The notes under the pieces were generated by a model that saw only the letters and a program-made list of their open reading frames with translations, did not search any database and was not told the origin of the DNA. Made by a program: the position numbers and the translations under genes. Below are positions 9,772 through 22,800 of a stretch of DNA of 64,000 nucleotides, piece by piece; position 1 is the first letter of the stretch; every line of letters starts with the position of its first letter. Source of the DNA: Ottelia alismoides (taxonomy: Eukaryota > Streptophyta > Magnoliopsida > Alismatales > Hydrocharitaceae); the NCBI GenBank assembly GCA_037367405.1, contig JAZKJV010002329.1, positions 496,001 through 560,000 of the forward strand, read 5' to 3'.

Positions 9772-11139
9772 ATATGATTTCTTAATCGGGATAGATGGAG
9801 CATTGAGGTTTCATAATAGATTGTGGGTTCCTTATAATAGTGAATTAAAGCAAGAAATTCTTGAAGAGGCTTACATGTCCATGCATACCATTCATCTCGG
9901 CACTACAAAAATGTGCAAAGACTTACAACGGAATTTTTGGTGGCCTAAGATGAAAAGGTACATTGCAAAATTTGTGTCGGTGTGTCTCATTTGTCAACAA
10001 GTAAAGATTGAGCACCAGAAGCCTACAGGTCCTTTGCAATCACTAGAGATCCCTGAATGGAAATGGGAGCATATCACTATGGATTTTGTTAGCGGGTTGT
10101 CAAAGACAAAGAATGGTCACTTTGACACTATTTGGGTGATTGTTGATTGCTTAACGAAGTCAGCACATTTCTTACCCATCAGATTGGATCAATCTATAGA
10201 GAGTCTTGCTGAATTGTATGTGAATGAGATAGTGAAATTGCATGGTATTCTGGTATTGATCATGTCAGGCAGAGACATGAGATATACCTCTCGGTTATGG
10301 AAAAGCGTACAGGATGCTTTGGGTACAAGTTTGAAGTTCAGTACATCATTTCATCCTTAGACCGATGGACAATCTGAAAGAACAATCCATACATTAGAAG
10401 ACATGTTGAGAGCTTGTGCCCTAGACTTTGTTGGAAATTGGGATAGACATTTACCTTCGGTTGAATTTGCCTATAACAATAGCTATCATGCAAGCATTAA
10501 GATGGCCCCTTTTGAAGCATTATAAGACCGGCCTTGTAGATCTCCTTTGTGTTGGAGCGATGTCGGAGAAAAATATATATTAGAATCTGAGTTAGTCCAA
10601 GCGTGTACAAAGGGTGTGGAGGTAATTCAGAAGAGACTTTTAGCCGTTTAGAGTAGACAAAAGTCTTATGTTGATCGTCGAAGGCGGGAATTGAATTTTG
10701 AGGTAGGTGACCGTGTGTTCTTAAAGATTTCTCCTACCAAGGGAATAGTGCGATTTGGCAAAAAGGGAAAATTGAGTCCTAGATATGTGGGACCTTTCGA
10801 GATAATAAAGAAAGTGGAGAAGTAGTATATCAGGTTGCTCTTCCACCTCATTATTCCAAGCTCCATGATGTTTTTCACGTATCAATGTTAAGGAAGTATA
10901 ATCCCGATCCATCGCACGTGAGCGAGCATGAAGTTCCGAATATTCAACTGAATCTGACGTATGAAGAAAGATCAGTACGTATCGTTGACCGTATGGAGCA
11001 TCAGTTGCGTCGTTGCATAGTTCCGATGGCCAAAGTGCTTTGGCAATACCATCAGAGGGAAGAAGCGACTTGGGAGTTAGAGGACGAAATGCACCAACAA
11101 TTTCCGCCTCTTTTTGGTAAGTCTCTTTTTATAGTATAA
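9772..11139 (+). pseudogene. Chromovirus integrase and chromodomain fragment
   Basis: C-terminal part of a Ty3/gypsy chromovirus polyprotein (Tekay/Del-like by pattern), unrelated in detail to the Athila elements beside it. The first frame (9803-10360) holds the integrase zinc-binding region (HTIHLGTTK ... CLICQQ), the first catalytic Asp (WVIVDCLTKSAHF) and a degraded second region (IMSGRDMRYTSR, where the family normally has SDRDPRFTS). A stop at 10358 precedes the region of the catalytic Glu ([16 protein letters not shown]). Further stops and a frameshift follow, then 10885-11139 carries the tail with a chromodomain-like WQYHQREEATWELEDEM. The 5' part is missing because element A inserted at 9771/9772. 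Confidence 0.88.
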
Positions 11140-12892
11140 ATTTCAAGGATGAAATTTCATTAAGGAGGATATATTATAACGGATTGGTTTATTTTAAGAA
11201 AACAATATATAATGGGATTTAATCACCAATTAAATGAGGAGATAATCACTAATGCCTCTAGAAAATTCCACCAATATATCAACATTAGTTATTCCAAAAT
11301 TATCCTAATAATTAATTTGGAAAAAAAATCTCTTATTTTGAGTTCCATTAAAAGGCCATGGCACCCCAAATTCCTTCCAATTGCCTTTATGTGAGAAAAA
11401 ATTGGAGAGAGAGAAAGGAGAGAGAGAGACCGGTGGCAACGTCGTCGGCGTCGTTTGCAAATCCGACAACAACATCCTTCTTTGTCGGCATCGAGGTTTT
11501 GATTTAACGAATCAGAGGAGCATCGGCGTGGTCAACGACGATTCGGATAGACGGAATTGCGGCATCATTGTCGACGGATTTTGCGTGCGAGCGAGGTATG
11601 TGTCGAACATATAGGATTGTTAAGTGATATTTTGTGCTGATCCTTGGTTTAAAAGTATGACTTATAGATGTATGTGTCGAATCCCATAGGAACCAAATTT
11701 ATGCTATTTTTGTAATTGCCTTTAGATTCAAGTAACACGAATATAGACCTCTTTCTTGCTTCATTGCTATCAAAGTAAGAGCATGGCAGAGCTGATAATA
11801 ATTGTATATTTATTTTTCTTATATATATCTGGAATAGACAATGCTTCATGTGGTCATGATTCCGGGAAATTAGGAACTATTATCCTTCATTTTGTACATG
11901 AAGCCTCTGTTTATTCTCGACGTCAGAATCAATCGTTTTGATCTCGGCAATCATGAGAGAAGATATTAATTGATTACGTAATCACAAGGCATTGTATCCA
12001 TACTAAATAATCACACTATCATATCATTCTAATTATACTGTACATGCAAATATTTGATAAGATGAATCTCGTTGATAGTAATAAACACATGCATTAGAGT
12101 TATGGTTATTTCACATTGCATCCACTGAAGTTTACTGGTTGTAGTATTTTAAGGAAGTAAATTTTCCAGTATGAAGTCGATAGTTCATCATTTTGTTAAT
12201 TGATGTCATTTATATGGGATATGTTACTTGATTAACATAACTATACTATCTTCTAGAAGAAAATATTATCCAATTGTTTCTTATTTCTTCGAACATTTGG
12301 ATTCATTTAATTGTACAGGATCTCGGTTTATCTATCACACATTTGTATTCACAATGATGAAATAATAATAATATTATACATGCATTAATATTATGTCCTC
12401 TCGCATAAATTGTTTCTTTTTATATCAAAATCTAGTATGTTAAGTAATGCATGTCAAATAAATGACGTCTGCGATCTAATTTTGGTAGACAGTAGAATTA
12501 TTGTAATATTTTCTTTACGTAAAAACATGCATTTTTTAACGAGATTCCTGAATGTTTTTCTTGAGGAACAAATCTGGTAGTTTCATAGCGACCAGTAGCA
12601 TCAATATAATAGATAGCTTACAATTTCTATGGATATTTTAAGCAGCTATGAATTAATGTTGACAAGTAATTAAAATGGATAATAAGTTCGGCACCGACTT
12701 GAACTAAGGGGTCGTAAGGGCCTAACGGGCCAACGCCTTCCGGGAGCGTGAGGCAAAAGATAAGTTCTCTACAGTATTAGCTACACTGTCATGTTATGAA
12801 TTGTTATGGACCGCTTGTGCCGGCGGTAATGCATCAAAGTCGCCTAAGAATTAACAATCAAGAAAACTCTAAACATGGAAAATATCTATCTA
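11140..12892 (+). other. Chromovirus 3' end: polypurine tract and probable 3' LTR start
   Basis: A purine-rich TTAAGGAGGAT (near 11160-11170) lies shortly after the chromodomain frame, and an LTR probably starts near 11175 with TATAACGG, a likely TG to TA change at the terminus. No right boundary or target duplication was found. The sequence includes GC-rich leader-like text (11420-11600) with the phrase TATGTGTCGAA twice (about 11598 and 11672). Short frames there (for example 11381-11614) have no recognisable features and are taken as chance. Confidence 0.5.
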
Positions 12893-13159
12893 AATTATGT
12901 TAATGATATGTGTATACGTGCAATTTATGTTAAGGCTAAGGGCACATGTACAATTATGCTAACGATATGAGCATACATGTAAATTTATGTTAAGCTAAGG
13001 TCATGTGTGAAATTATGTTAAGGATATGGGCATATGTGCAATGTAAGTTAATATTAAGGGCATATGTGTAATCTAAGATAATGATAAGGGTATATGTGCA
13101 ACTTGCATTAATATTATGGACATACATATAAATATGGTAAAACTTACGGGTATATGCGC
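12893..13159. repeat. Minisatellite, about nine 29-30 bp units
   Basis: Nine imperfect units of 29 or 30 bases run head to tail. Most begin AATTATGTTAA and end GGGCATATGTGC, with unit-to-unit substitutions. It lies in the probable LTR of the chromovirus, about 900 bases from the 3' end of the amine oxidase gene. Repeats touch each other with no spacers. Confidence 0.8.
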
Positions 13160-14078
13160 AAGTATGTTATGTGATGCAGGGTTATGAAGGGAATTTAGTT
13201 ATATGCATTAAATAAGTTGATTTATGATTCTTATGATAATGGCTTTTGTGATTTGATTTCTATGCTAGCCGGCTTGACCTTAACTTGGTACATACTGAAC
13301 GTTAGGCTCATAATATGTATTGTTAATTTTTTTCAGGAGAACGTCAGAATTAAATCGTTAATGTTTCAAAGGAGACTTCACTATCTTCAAGAAATAGAAT
13401 CGGTACGGGACTATTGTTGGTTCAGTTTGGAAGGACATCTTTATGCTCACTGGAATAAGGAAATCGTGGATACGATTTCATTTAGTTTATTTATCTTTTT
13501 CTTTTAATTAAGGAACTCTTGTAATTGTGACCTTATTATTATTATGGAAAAAAATGTTAGTTGGTTCTTTACTGCTCTTTTATGCTATGATTGATGCTAT
13601 AAGTAACGATCCTGCAATTGCCCACTTTATTCTCACTTCCGCATCATTCTCGGACGATTAGGTTCATTACAAGATAGGAATAACATTTGATATTATTAGA
13701 AATGTCCAGAAAGTACCATTTCAAAGTACTCGTTGCCGTAGACATGTGTTGTTGAAGTGTTTCTATTCTTTAAATTAGAGTTTTTTTACTCATTAAAACT
13801 ATATACCTTCTAATTCTCACGATAGAATTTGATTGTTCAACAAACGTAGTTCTTTTTTTCAATCATTGAAAGGAAAAGAAAACAATTCAGCGCACAAATA
13901 TTATATTCAAATATGTTTCTAAAAGCTTCGATATGTTATATAAGTATTTATTTATTTATTTATGATGTCTTTGTTTTCACATTATTTATCTTTTCTTTGT
14001 TCCTCGAACAACTTAACCACAACGAAAGATAAACATCACTTATCCAGAACCTTATCCATCATCACTGGTGATCCTTCT
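13160..14078. other. AT-rich intergenic DNA downstream of the amine oxidase
   Basis: No gene is supported. The small frame at 13217-13507 has no recognisable domain and lies in AT-rich sequence. The right part (about 13900-14078) should contain the 3' UTR and polyadenylation region of the minus-strand amine oxidase; no site is precise enough to mark. Confidence 0.5.
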
Positions 14079-17000
14079 CTATTTCGGGGGGTTGTTCATG
14101 ACTGGCTCGAAGAAACGCTCGGGCTTCAGCATCGGGTTCCTGTCGAAGAAATTCGACGGCCTTAGCTCGAACTCACTGGTCAACGTCGGCATCACCGGGA
14201 AGTCCTCTTGACATGGTATATGGCGGAATCCCAGCGTGTACCACATCACGATGTCCTTGTTCTCCAGCCTTTCATCCCTGCGGTGACAAGACTTGAATTT
14301 GAATATTTGTTGCCATATCATCACAAAAGATTTCGAAATATCTATCATTATATAGAGAAGGAAAGAGAGAAATGGTGGTCTGTACCTGGAGCTGTATCGG
14401 GCGAGTGTATCATCCCCATGGCTCTGGTCGACGTAACGTCCAGACGGCCATTTCTCTGTCTTGTTGTAGACGGTCACCCACAGTTGCTTCTTGGTGTAGG
14501 GTGCGCGTATCTGCGGGTAATCGTCATCGCTGAGCAGCGAGATGGCGGTCGGGCCACCGGGCATGAGGCGGTAGGCGACATAGTTCCCCATCTTGGTTTC
14601 CTTGTTGGGGTTGACAAAGAGGAACTGGGCGTCTTCTTTCTCAAGCTCCACTTGCGCATCGGCTTCTGTCTGAACCGTCTCGTATTCCACCGCCCAGAAG
14701 CTCTTCCTTGGCGTGCCGCCGGTGGGGTTCCTGACGCGTTTGGGCTTGGCTTTCACGAATGAGTTGCTGGAGCCATCGATGTCGAGGTCTAGGTAGTAGG
14801 TAGTGAAGTGGTCGTGGTAGACGGCGATCGTGTAGTTCGCTATAAGCGTGCCGTGCTCGTCGCGCTTGATCTGATCCTTGTGGGTGTAAGGGACACCCTT
14901 CACCTCTAAGATCCCAGATAGTCCGACCTTCATGCGAATGTGACAAATTAAAGGATGAATGTGAATAGAAACGAATGCATACATATCTATATCTGTTTTC
15001 ATCTTTACTTCGGCGACGCGAGCGAATCCTCTTGTAAATCAACCCGGAGCCACTCGATCAAGATTGGGCGGTTCACATGAAATCTTAGTTTTTCAGAGAC
15101 CTTATATTGTGAACCGATCGATCTTGATCATGCGGCTTCGAGTTGGTAAGGAGTTACAATAGACCTATACAATATTGTAGAGGATCCGCTCTCCCTCGAC
15201 GTCTAGTTGGTCTAGTTTAAAATTCTAGAGACAAAAAGAGAGAAGGGATAAATTACCACAACTTTGATAGACCCTGTAGGCTTGAACTCCCAATCCAACA
15301 CATAGTCGTAGTTCCCAAGCACGGTCACCATCCTCGCGACAATGCTAACCTCAGGCCGCGCCTCCCTTGTCTATACATACAATGTATAATAGTTGTCAGA
15401 GAATATGATTAGGATGTTAGAGGATATAGATAGATACATAGGCAAAGAGGAGTGATCCTATGAGATGAGATTTGGTGAGATGGTGAGATGAGAGATTCTA
15501 GACTACTAATTTCAACCTTCTCTCTCCCGGTTTCTCTCTCCTGGTTGAAACTAGTGACCCAGAATCTCTCATCTTGCCATCTCACCAAAATTTATCTCAT
15601 ATATGCACACATGGAAGGAGCCTATACCTTGATGTGCAAGCAACTTTCCTTCACCTACCTTTTTTATTATGTTTTATTTTATAAATAAAACTACAAAGAA
15701 TTTAGATCATCATATTATCATAATGTTCAAATTTAACATAATTTGATACTTCTCTTTTATCCATCAAAATTATTAAATTTTAACGATCTTACAATTATTG
15801 ATGGAAGTAACATATAGCTAGAATGAACTCACGGGATCCTCTGTGTGTCTCCACATGACGTTTCCGCTGTATCTCTCGAAGACGCATATGACTTTCTCGA
15901 TCTTAACGGGTTTCCCGTCTTTGTCGGTGACGTAGGCGTCTATGAACTTGGCGTTAGAAGGGCAATCGATGTTGGGTATGAGCGGCACGGCCCAGAAGCC
16001 GAGGCCATAGTCACCGGCATCAAAGAAGGTCTTGTAATACCAATCTTCTGAGGGGTCCATGTACGGGACGAAGATCTCCGACATGTATCCTTTGTAAAGA
16101 ACACTCCGCTTCTCAGAGTCGGTATCGTCGGTCACCGAGGCAAGGGAGACCACCATGCCGACTCGCGCGTCGAACCTCAGGTGAAATTCCCAGTTCGCCC
16201 ACCTGCATGCAAACACACACAGACAGAGAAGCAGAGCGTGAACATCATCTTGCTAAAACGCCTTATCATACAACACAAGTTCTTTCAAATGTACAATTCC
16301 AGGAGGGTGACCGTGCAAAAAAGGAAATTTCTAGTCGTTTTATAAGTAAGCTAATTAAATCCACAGATATTCGAACCCATATAACTGTTCATAGCTTTAT
16401 CCCCAACTCTATAGGTACCCAAATTCCTTCTCCTGCAAGTAATTGGATTCATGTATACGTAAACTAATTTATGCAGTATTTCTATCCGATGGCGACGCGA
16501 TTTTAAGATCTGTCAATATCTTGTATAATGATATACGATAGAAACTATTTCCTTCAAAACCGCATATATCTAAAATTATTTTAAAAAAGGTTGAATCCTG
16601 AATTTCGATATTATCAACTTAATTATATGTTATTATCATAGACGTATTAGCAGATCTCACGTGACGGTGTGGCCATCGATCTTGAAAGGGTGTCCTCCGA
16701 GGACGGAGCCCCCGTGCGGGTGAAACCCTGGCCCGCGGAAGTCGGTGCCGATGGGCGAGGGTACGGGCACCGCGGAGCGATCGTGGTACTCCACGATCTT
16801 CATCTCCTCGAGGTCGACGACGGCCAGGATGCCCTCGATGGGGCGCGAGTACTTGGAGGCGGTGCCACCCGCGAAGCACACGACCTTCACCCTCCTCCTC
16901 CCGTTCCCTCCCTCCCCGAACCACCCGACGCCGTAGTCGTCGCACGTGACCTCGCTCGTGTTCAGACCCCTCCTCCTCACCGACTCCAGGAACGGCTCGT

Positions 17001-17403
17001 ACTGCAGCGGTAAGTCCACCGCCGCGATCAGCTCCTCCACCGTCATCATCGGGTACCCGTACCCCTCGTGGCGCCGGTGCCCCTCCACCGTCTTCCCCCG
17101 CACGTCCACCGTCACCTCGAAGAAAGTGGTGGCGCCCGAACGGATGATGGCCGTGGCGCGGCGGGGCGGGGGAGCGGAGGACGGGGAGGAAAGCCAGGAG
17201 CGGACTGTGGGCTTGTCGGGGTCGTTGAGGGAGACCTGGTGGAACACGAGCGGGGCCTTTGTTAGAGGCGGGTAGCTGCCGACAAGGCGGCGGACGGTCC
17301 TGAGCTCCGAGGGGATCAACGGGTCCAGGGGATGGCGGGATCCCTTGCCGCGCTCGGCGGTGATCAGGAGGACGATGGTGAGCAGCATCAGTGGTCCTCT
17401 CAT
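14079..17403 (-). CDS. Copper-containing primary amine oxidase, five exons, complete
   Basis: Exons read on the minus strand: 17403-16661, 16202-15833, 15370-15257, 14927-14386 and 14277-14079, each bounded by GT and AG, giving 655 residues, the usual plant length. The enzyme oxidises primary amines such as putrescine to aldehyde, ammonia and hydrogen peroxide, using copper and a topaquinone made from its own Tyr. Visible: hydrophobic N-terminus ([11 protein letters not shown]) consistent with a signal peptide; N-terminal domains in exon 1; catalytic base Asp309 in [12 protein letters not shown]; topaquinone Tyr392 in GNYDYVLDW; copper ligands His447 and His449 in YHDHF, and His609 in [12 protein letters not shown]. 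No stop or frameshift is seen. It ends NNPPK, so there is no SKL-type peroxisomal signal and an apoplastic site is likelier. The ATG at 17403 is chosen because the longer frame upstream starts only at GTG. Exon 1 is far more GC-rich than exon 2 onward. Confidence 0.95.
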
Positions 17404-18780
17404 GGCGATCGAAGCCGTACTATGATTCTCGACCACTCAAAATTAGCGTTCTTCTTATCTCCGATCTGTAATGATTAATTAATGTCCAGTAGATATCATT
17501 AAATGATGTTGGACTTTTCGTATTGTGATCGTCAACTTGGCTTTGGTTAAAAGGTCACTTTTGTCTGTGTTTTTATCGAGAAAAGGACTCAGTGGCGACA
17601 ATCTTTCAATTCTCACGTTGCCATCGCCGTTAACTTAGGAGAGGCAGTGATGCTGCCCGAAGAGGTTGAGATACAATTGTGGGAGAAAAAAACAGGTAAC
17701 GCCGTATCCGTCTTAGAGGCACATTCACATTTGACTTGATAACTTCTATCTTTGACTGCCATCTAGTTAAAACTAACAAACTCTGTTAAAGATGAGTTAA
17801 AGACGTTCTAATTAATTAAATATATCTTTCTTATACAAATTCATGTCATTCTTCTTCTTTCTCCTCCCTCCTCTCTTCCTATAACAAATCTGAGCATCGC
17901 GCGGGGCTTGTCGACGAGTGGGATAAAGGTCTCCATAAGTTCCTTCCAGATGCTTAGGGCATGCTGCCTTTGTTTATTGAAGAGAGGGCTTGAAATCGTT
18001 GGTAGTTGTTGATATTCAGTTTGAACAATGGCCGGAGCGAGAGGGAGCACGAGCTAATAAAAACATACATATCATCTACGATACTATCATGATAGATATA
18101 TAACAATAGTGTTGTGAAGGCGCTGCGACAAGTTTGACCTAAAAAACAAATAATTTGAATATTGACTGCATATATTGTTGTCAAATATTATAAACAAATA
18201 TGATCCATTATATAATTATTTTTTTGCTCTTGCTATTTACAATGAATATCATATTCATTGAGAAAGCATATAACAATGATCTCGTTGACTTTTATGTTCT
18301 CACAATGATTACAATAATAATAATTGTTAAATTTTTTATATGCTTTATTGTTAATAATATAACAATGAATATGATATTCATTACAAAATTAAAGAATGAA
18401 GTAACAAACAATATTGATTGTTATATATTTAACTATGCAAGATATGACAAGCAATATGAAATTATTCATTACCATTGATCAAATTTGCCATATTAAATTA
18501 TATCATTTATGTTTTTTTCAAATTTATATTAGAATATTTTAAACTTTATTTTTATAATCACAACCTTGTAGATTTGATTCAATTCTCGTAATTTGATATC
18601 ATTATACCTTCCGTGAAAATTGGATTTTTTTGTATAGTCATTTCTAGTATATGTTTTTAAAATTACTCTTGTTATAACATTTTGGCTTCTTTTTCTAAAT
18701 ATTAATTATAGTGAATGGTAAAGCACACAATTGTACACCTTTTATTATCAACAACTAGAAATAGTAATCTAATATATATA
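17404..18780. other. Upstream region of the amine oxidase; AT-rich DNA with palindromes
   Basis: No gene is supported. The first few hundred bases should hold the promoter (minus strand); no clear TATA box was found. At 18240-18260 and 18363-18383 lie two near-identical palindromes, AATGAATAT/ATATTCATT around a single central base. The short frame at 18200-18478 is low-complexity AT-rich sequence. Confidence 0.5.
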
Positions 18781-19344
18781 GGGAAAATGGGTCTGCTAAA
18801 TGGGCAGACGAGCTGCTTGATAATCGGATATGACTCGTGATTAAATTTTATGTCGGTTGTAGATAACCGCGGAGAAAAATCCCATTAATCAAACAAATAC
18901 AATATGATAGGAGAGAGAGAATGAATAAGCTGCTCCTCTCCTAATTTATTGTTCACTATTTTATATTACCAGGCGAGTGTTCCTAGGTCGAACATTAGGA
19001 GGCTAAAAATCGTGCTTTGATTTTTTAGGGAGAAAATATTTTTCAGATTTTTGTCAAGAAAATATTTTATCGGTTTTAGGATTTATATTTTTTATTTGAT
19101 TTTTAATTTTCCATTTTTTTAATTTTTCAAAGTGATATTTTTAAAACAAATGTGATCTAAAATATAGTAATATGTGATAGGAAATATATCGTGATACTAT
19201 ATAGTAGAAGGCACAAAAAATGACTCGAGCAATGAGCTCAAAAAGCAAGCAAAACAAAACCAAAATAGAGTCGAGAAACCACGAATAAAATCTCAATAAA
19301 AACACGAAGAAAATAAAAAATATGAAGAAATCAAACTAAGGCAG
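18781..19344 (-). mobile_element. Possible decayed Athila LTR remnant
   Basis: At 18969-19003 the text CCAGG...CCTAGGTCGAACATTAGGAGG resembles, inverted, the conserved hairpin and flanking block of the Athila LTRs, and the AT-rich sequence after it has the same texture as the LTR end of element B. No ends or duplications are visible, so this is tentative. Confidence 0.3.
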
Positions 19345-19710
19345 TTTTTTTTTAGAGAAAAGAGGGTGTAATCCCGAGCTGGGACTCACCGCACTACACT
19401 TTTATATATAATAAAAAAGGAGGGAGATAGGTTCACGGCACCGGAGGCTCCTTTCTCTTAGACTGAGATCAGTAGGGGCAGGTCGAGGTTGAAGACTCTT
19501 CCCTTCCAGAAAGCGAGAACAGACCAGGCTCTCGCGATATAGAATTCCATGTTTGACAGCTGACTAGGTTCAATATCCCCCCTAACTAAAGCCTTACTCG
19601 TACTCTGAAAGGAGAGCGAAGTCTCAGTTGCACACTACCTTGTGGACCAGAAGCGATAAAAGGGAACGACAGTAAGCTACAATATTTTCAGAATAGAACC
19701 TTTGATTTTT
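19345..19710 (-). mobile_element. 3' tail of LINE2
   Basis: The T run at 19345-19353 is a poly(A) tail read from the minus strand. It is preceded on that strand by the same 3' UTR signature as LINE1: GTGAGTCCCAGCTCGGGAT here, GTGAGTCCCAACTCGGGAT there. The sequence continues across LINE1 at 39636, because the 16 bases AGAACCTTTGATTTTT (19695-19710) recur with one change at 39636-39651. Confidence 0.8.
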
Positions 19711-19847
19711 TTTTGAGATGAAGGAGGGTGAAATCCCGAGTTGGGACTCACCGCCAAACGTTTTCAAATTATAAAGAGATAAAGAATTACATTACCTTGT
19801 AGACCAGAATCGAAATAGAGAGAGAGAGAGGAAGCGATTACGTTTTC

Positions 19848-22800
19848 AGAATAGAAACTCTGATTCTTAAAAATCAGATCATTCCTTTCTCCCCATATGG
19901 CCCAAATAGCCGCAAAAGGCAAAGAAACATCATCGTAGAGTTCATCCCCACCGATCTAATTGATCTCCAGAAATCATCGATGCTACCATGCAGTAACCAA
20001 TCCGGACCTATCTCCTTCCAAACATGTTCCGACGAAGGACACGTAAAAAACATATGTTCTGCATTCCCCGTCTGTGCGCCACATCTATCACACTATGTAT
20101 CCTGAATGCCAAACAGCCTGCCCCTTCTTGCTTTGTCCCAAATCCGTCCCCTTCTGAGGTACCACAGGAAGATCTTCACTCTACAAGGGATCTTGCTTGC
20201 CCAGATAATCTTCATATCCTGCTTCATGGCGGCTTCCAAGTCATCACTTCTCCCTCTGAACACCTTGTATGCTTTTTTCACCGAAAATCCCCCCCTCCCA
20301 CACAAAATGATCCCTACCCTGCGAGGAGCAGCCAGGGGATGGTAGTTCAGATAGCATTTTGTCCACCTCCTCCATTCTACTGTCAGAAAGTTCATGCATG
20401 AAGTGAGGAGCCCATGAACCAGATGATCCAAATTCATCCACAGAGCACCCTTTATTTGTTGCGAAAGAGAAGAGAGACGCAGGAATCTGTTGCAGAGAAT
20501 ACCATCACCCGTCCAGTCATCCAACCAAAACCGAAAGACCTCCCCGGTCCCCAACCGTGGCGTCAATCTCGTCCTCAGTTGCGGCAATAATTCACGAATC
20601 CCACTCCAGAGAGAAGACTTGAAACGCACTCTACCAACCTCCAGTGAGTCGTTGACGCCGTAAATATTTTGAACCGGTTGTATAGCCAATCTATCTGTAT
20701 TGCCCCAGATCTGCACCGCCCATTTGGCCAACAATGCTTTATTCATACAAGATACGTCCTGAATACCAAGACCTCCTTCACTTCTTTGTTTTGTGAGTTC
20801 CTCCCATCCTACCAGATGCATGCCATGTCTTTGTTGTTTTCCATCTGACCAGAAGAATTTTCTCATCATACTCTCTATCTTCTTTCTCAAACCTGCCGGC
20901 ATCAACTGAGTCGAAAAAAAGAAAATGGGAATTACCGCCAACACATGTTTTAGAAGGATCAACTTCCCCCCTTTAGATAGCGTGACTGCCTTCCATCCTG
21001 CCAGTCTCTCCTCCAATCTCCTGATGACCATATCCCACTCAGCTTTCCCGAGCTTGCCTGCCACTAAAGGGAGCCCTAGATATGGGATGGGTAGCACACC
21101 AAGAGGGCATCCCAATAGCATAGCCCTCGCTCTACTCTCCTCCTCATCAATCCCGAACTGAATCACTACAGATTTATCTTTATTGATCTTGAGGCCCGAG
21201 ATGCTGCTAAATATCTCTACCAGTTGCCTCGTCCTTCTGTGCATTTCTTTTTTACCACCCACGAAGATCATTGTGTCATCAGCATATTGTAGGAGAGGAA
21301 TAGAGATGGACCCCATACAGAATCCTTCACACCACCCATCATCAATCGCTCTCCTGAACATAACTGCCAAAGCATCCGCCAACAGTACAAAAAGCATCGG
21401 TGCTAACGGGCATCCCTGTCTTACACCCCTTTGTGGTTGGAAAAAACCCCCTTCCGGCTTACCATTCACCAGAATTGAGAATGAGGAGGTAGTGACGCAT
21501 CTCTTCATCCACGCTATCCAGAGGTCGCCGAAGCTGCGCCGTCGCAGCGACTCCCATAAAAAGCTCCAGTCCACACAATCATATGCCTTCTAAAAATCAA
21601 TCTTCCAAATCATACTCTTAAACTTCTCCTGATGCCACTGGAGGCAAATCTCAGATGCCATAACCAGTCCGTCCGCCATCTGTCTGCCAGAGATAAAAGC
21701 AGTTTGATTCTGTAGAATAACATCATCCAACACCCGTTTGAGTCTATTTGCCAACACCTTGGCGACGATCAAATAAATTGCATTCGATAACGCAATGTGT
21801 CTGTAGTCCTCCACCCGTATCGGGTTCTCCTTCTTGGGAATAAGGAAGAGCATCGCCTTGTTTACTTTCTCGAATCCTCTATTGCATATCTGAATTCATC
21901 GATTACTGCCATAATGTCTTCTCTCAGCATTTCCCAAAATTCCCTATAGAAGAATACAGGGAATCCATCAGGTCCAGGTGCCCCGTCCGCATTCAAGCCC
22001 CACACTGCATTTTTGATCTCCAACTCCGTAAAAGGTGCTTCCAGTCCAGCTGCCTGGTCTTCTGACAACAACTCAACACCTATTCCACGCCACTCCATCC
22101 ATCACGCGTCATTCTCCATGATCTCTCCACGAAATGTTCCCTGAGGAGTCGTCCCAGCATAACATCACCCGTCACTCTTTCCCCGCCAACTTCCAAACTA
22201 TGAATAAAATTCCTCCTTCTTCTGCCGGAGGCCATTGAATGGAAAAATCTAGTGTTCACGTCACCCTCGCGCAACCATTTCTGCCTAGATCTCTGCCTCC
22301 ACTCCACTTATTCCTTCCTGTCCTCCAAAAGCAGCTCCTCTAGCAGCCTTCCTCGCTCCAGTACCTCCTCTGGTCCAGACCCCTCTGATCATCCAGCCCA
22401 TCCAATCGAACGACCCCTTCCTGAGCCTCGCACCTTCGTTCCTTCCTTCGCGTTTTCAATTCACGGCTGTAGTTGAACAGAAAGCTTCTTAGAAGCACCG
22501 ATCTGGACGCCAGTCGCCTGACTGCCAATCCCTCCACCTGCCATCCCCTCCATCGTGCAACCACCTCCTCCTTGAACCCTTCCTCCATCAACCAATCTCT
22601 CTCAAATCTGAAAAAGGATCTGGGCCTCATCTGTTCCTCCAAAGACCACAAAATTGGCGTATGGTCTGAGTGTGCACGAGGTAGCGACCATGCCCGGGAT
22701 AGAGGGAAAAAATCCACCCCCTCAGACGATAAAAGGAATCTATCTAGCCTCGATCTCGATCTTGCATTCCGACATGTGTACGCACATCCCGCTGCATCAA

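Noticed and set aside
11381..11614. 77-codon frame after the chromovirus integrase
   Set aside because: Probable LTR leader sequence; no homologous pattern recognised and no supporting splice or start context.
12893..13159. CRISPR-like repeat array
   Set aside because: Units of about 30 bases touch without spacers and the DNA is a plant nuclear genome; it is a minisatellite.
13217..13507. 96-codon frame that might be a small gene
   Set aside because: AT-rich, hydrophobic in patches only by composition, no domain, and inside probable transposon sequence.
17404..17436. Eleven-residue N-terminal extension of the amine oxidase
   Set aside because: The extended frame starts at GTG; the ATG at 17403 begins a good signal-peptide-like segment.
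18200..18478. 92-codon hydrophobic frame upstream of the amine oxidase
   Set aside because: Ile/Asn-rich translation of AT-rich DNA containing two palindromes; no gene evidence.
21183..21593. Plus-strand frames opposite LINE1 RT (also 22473-23057)
   Set aside because: Shadows of the LINE1 ORF2 on the minus strand.
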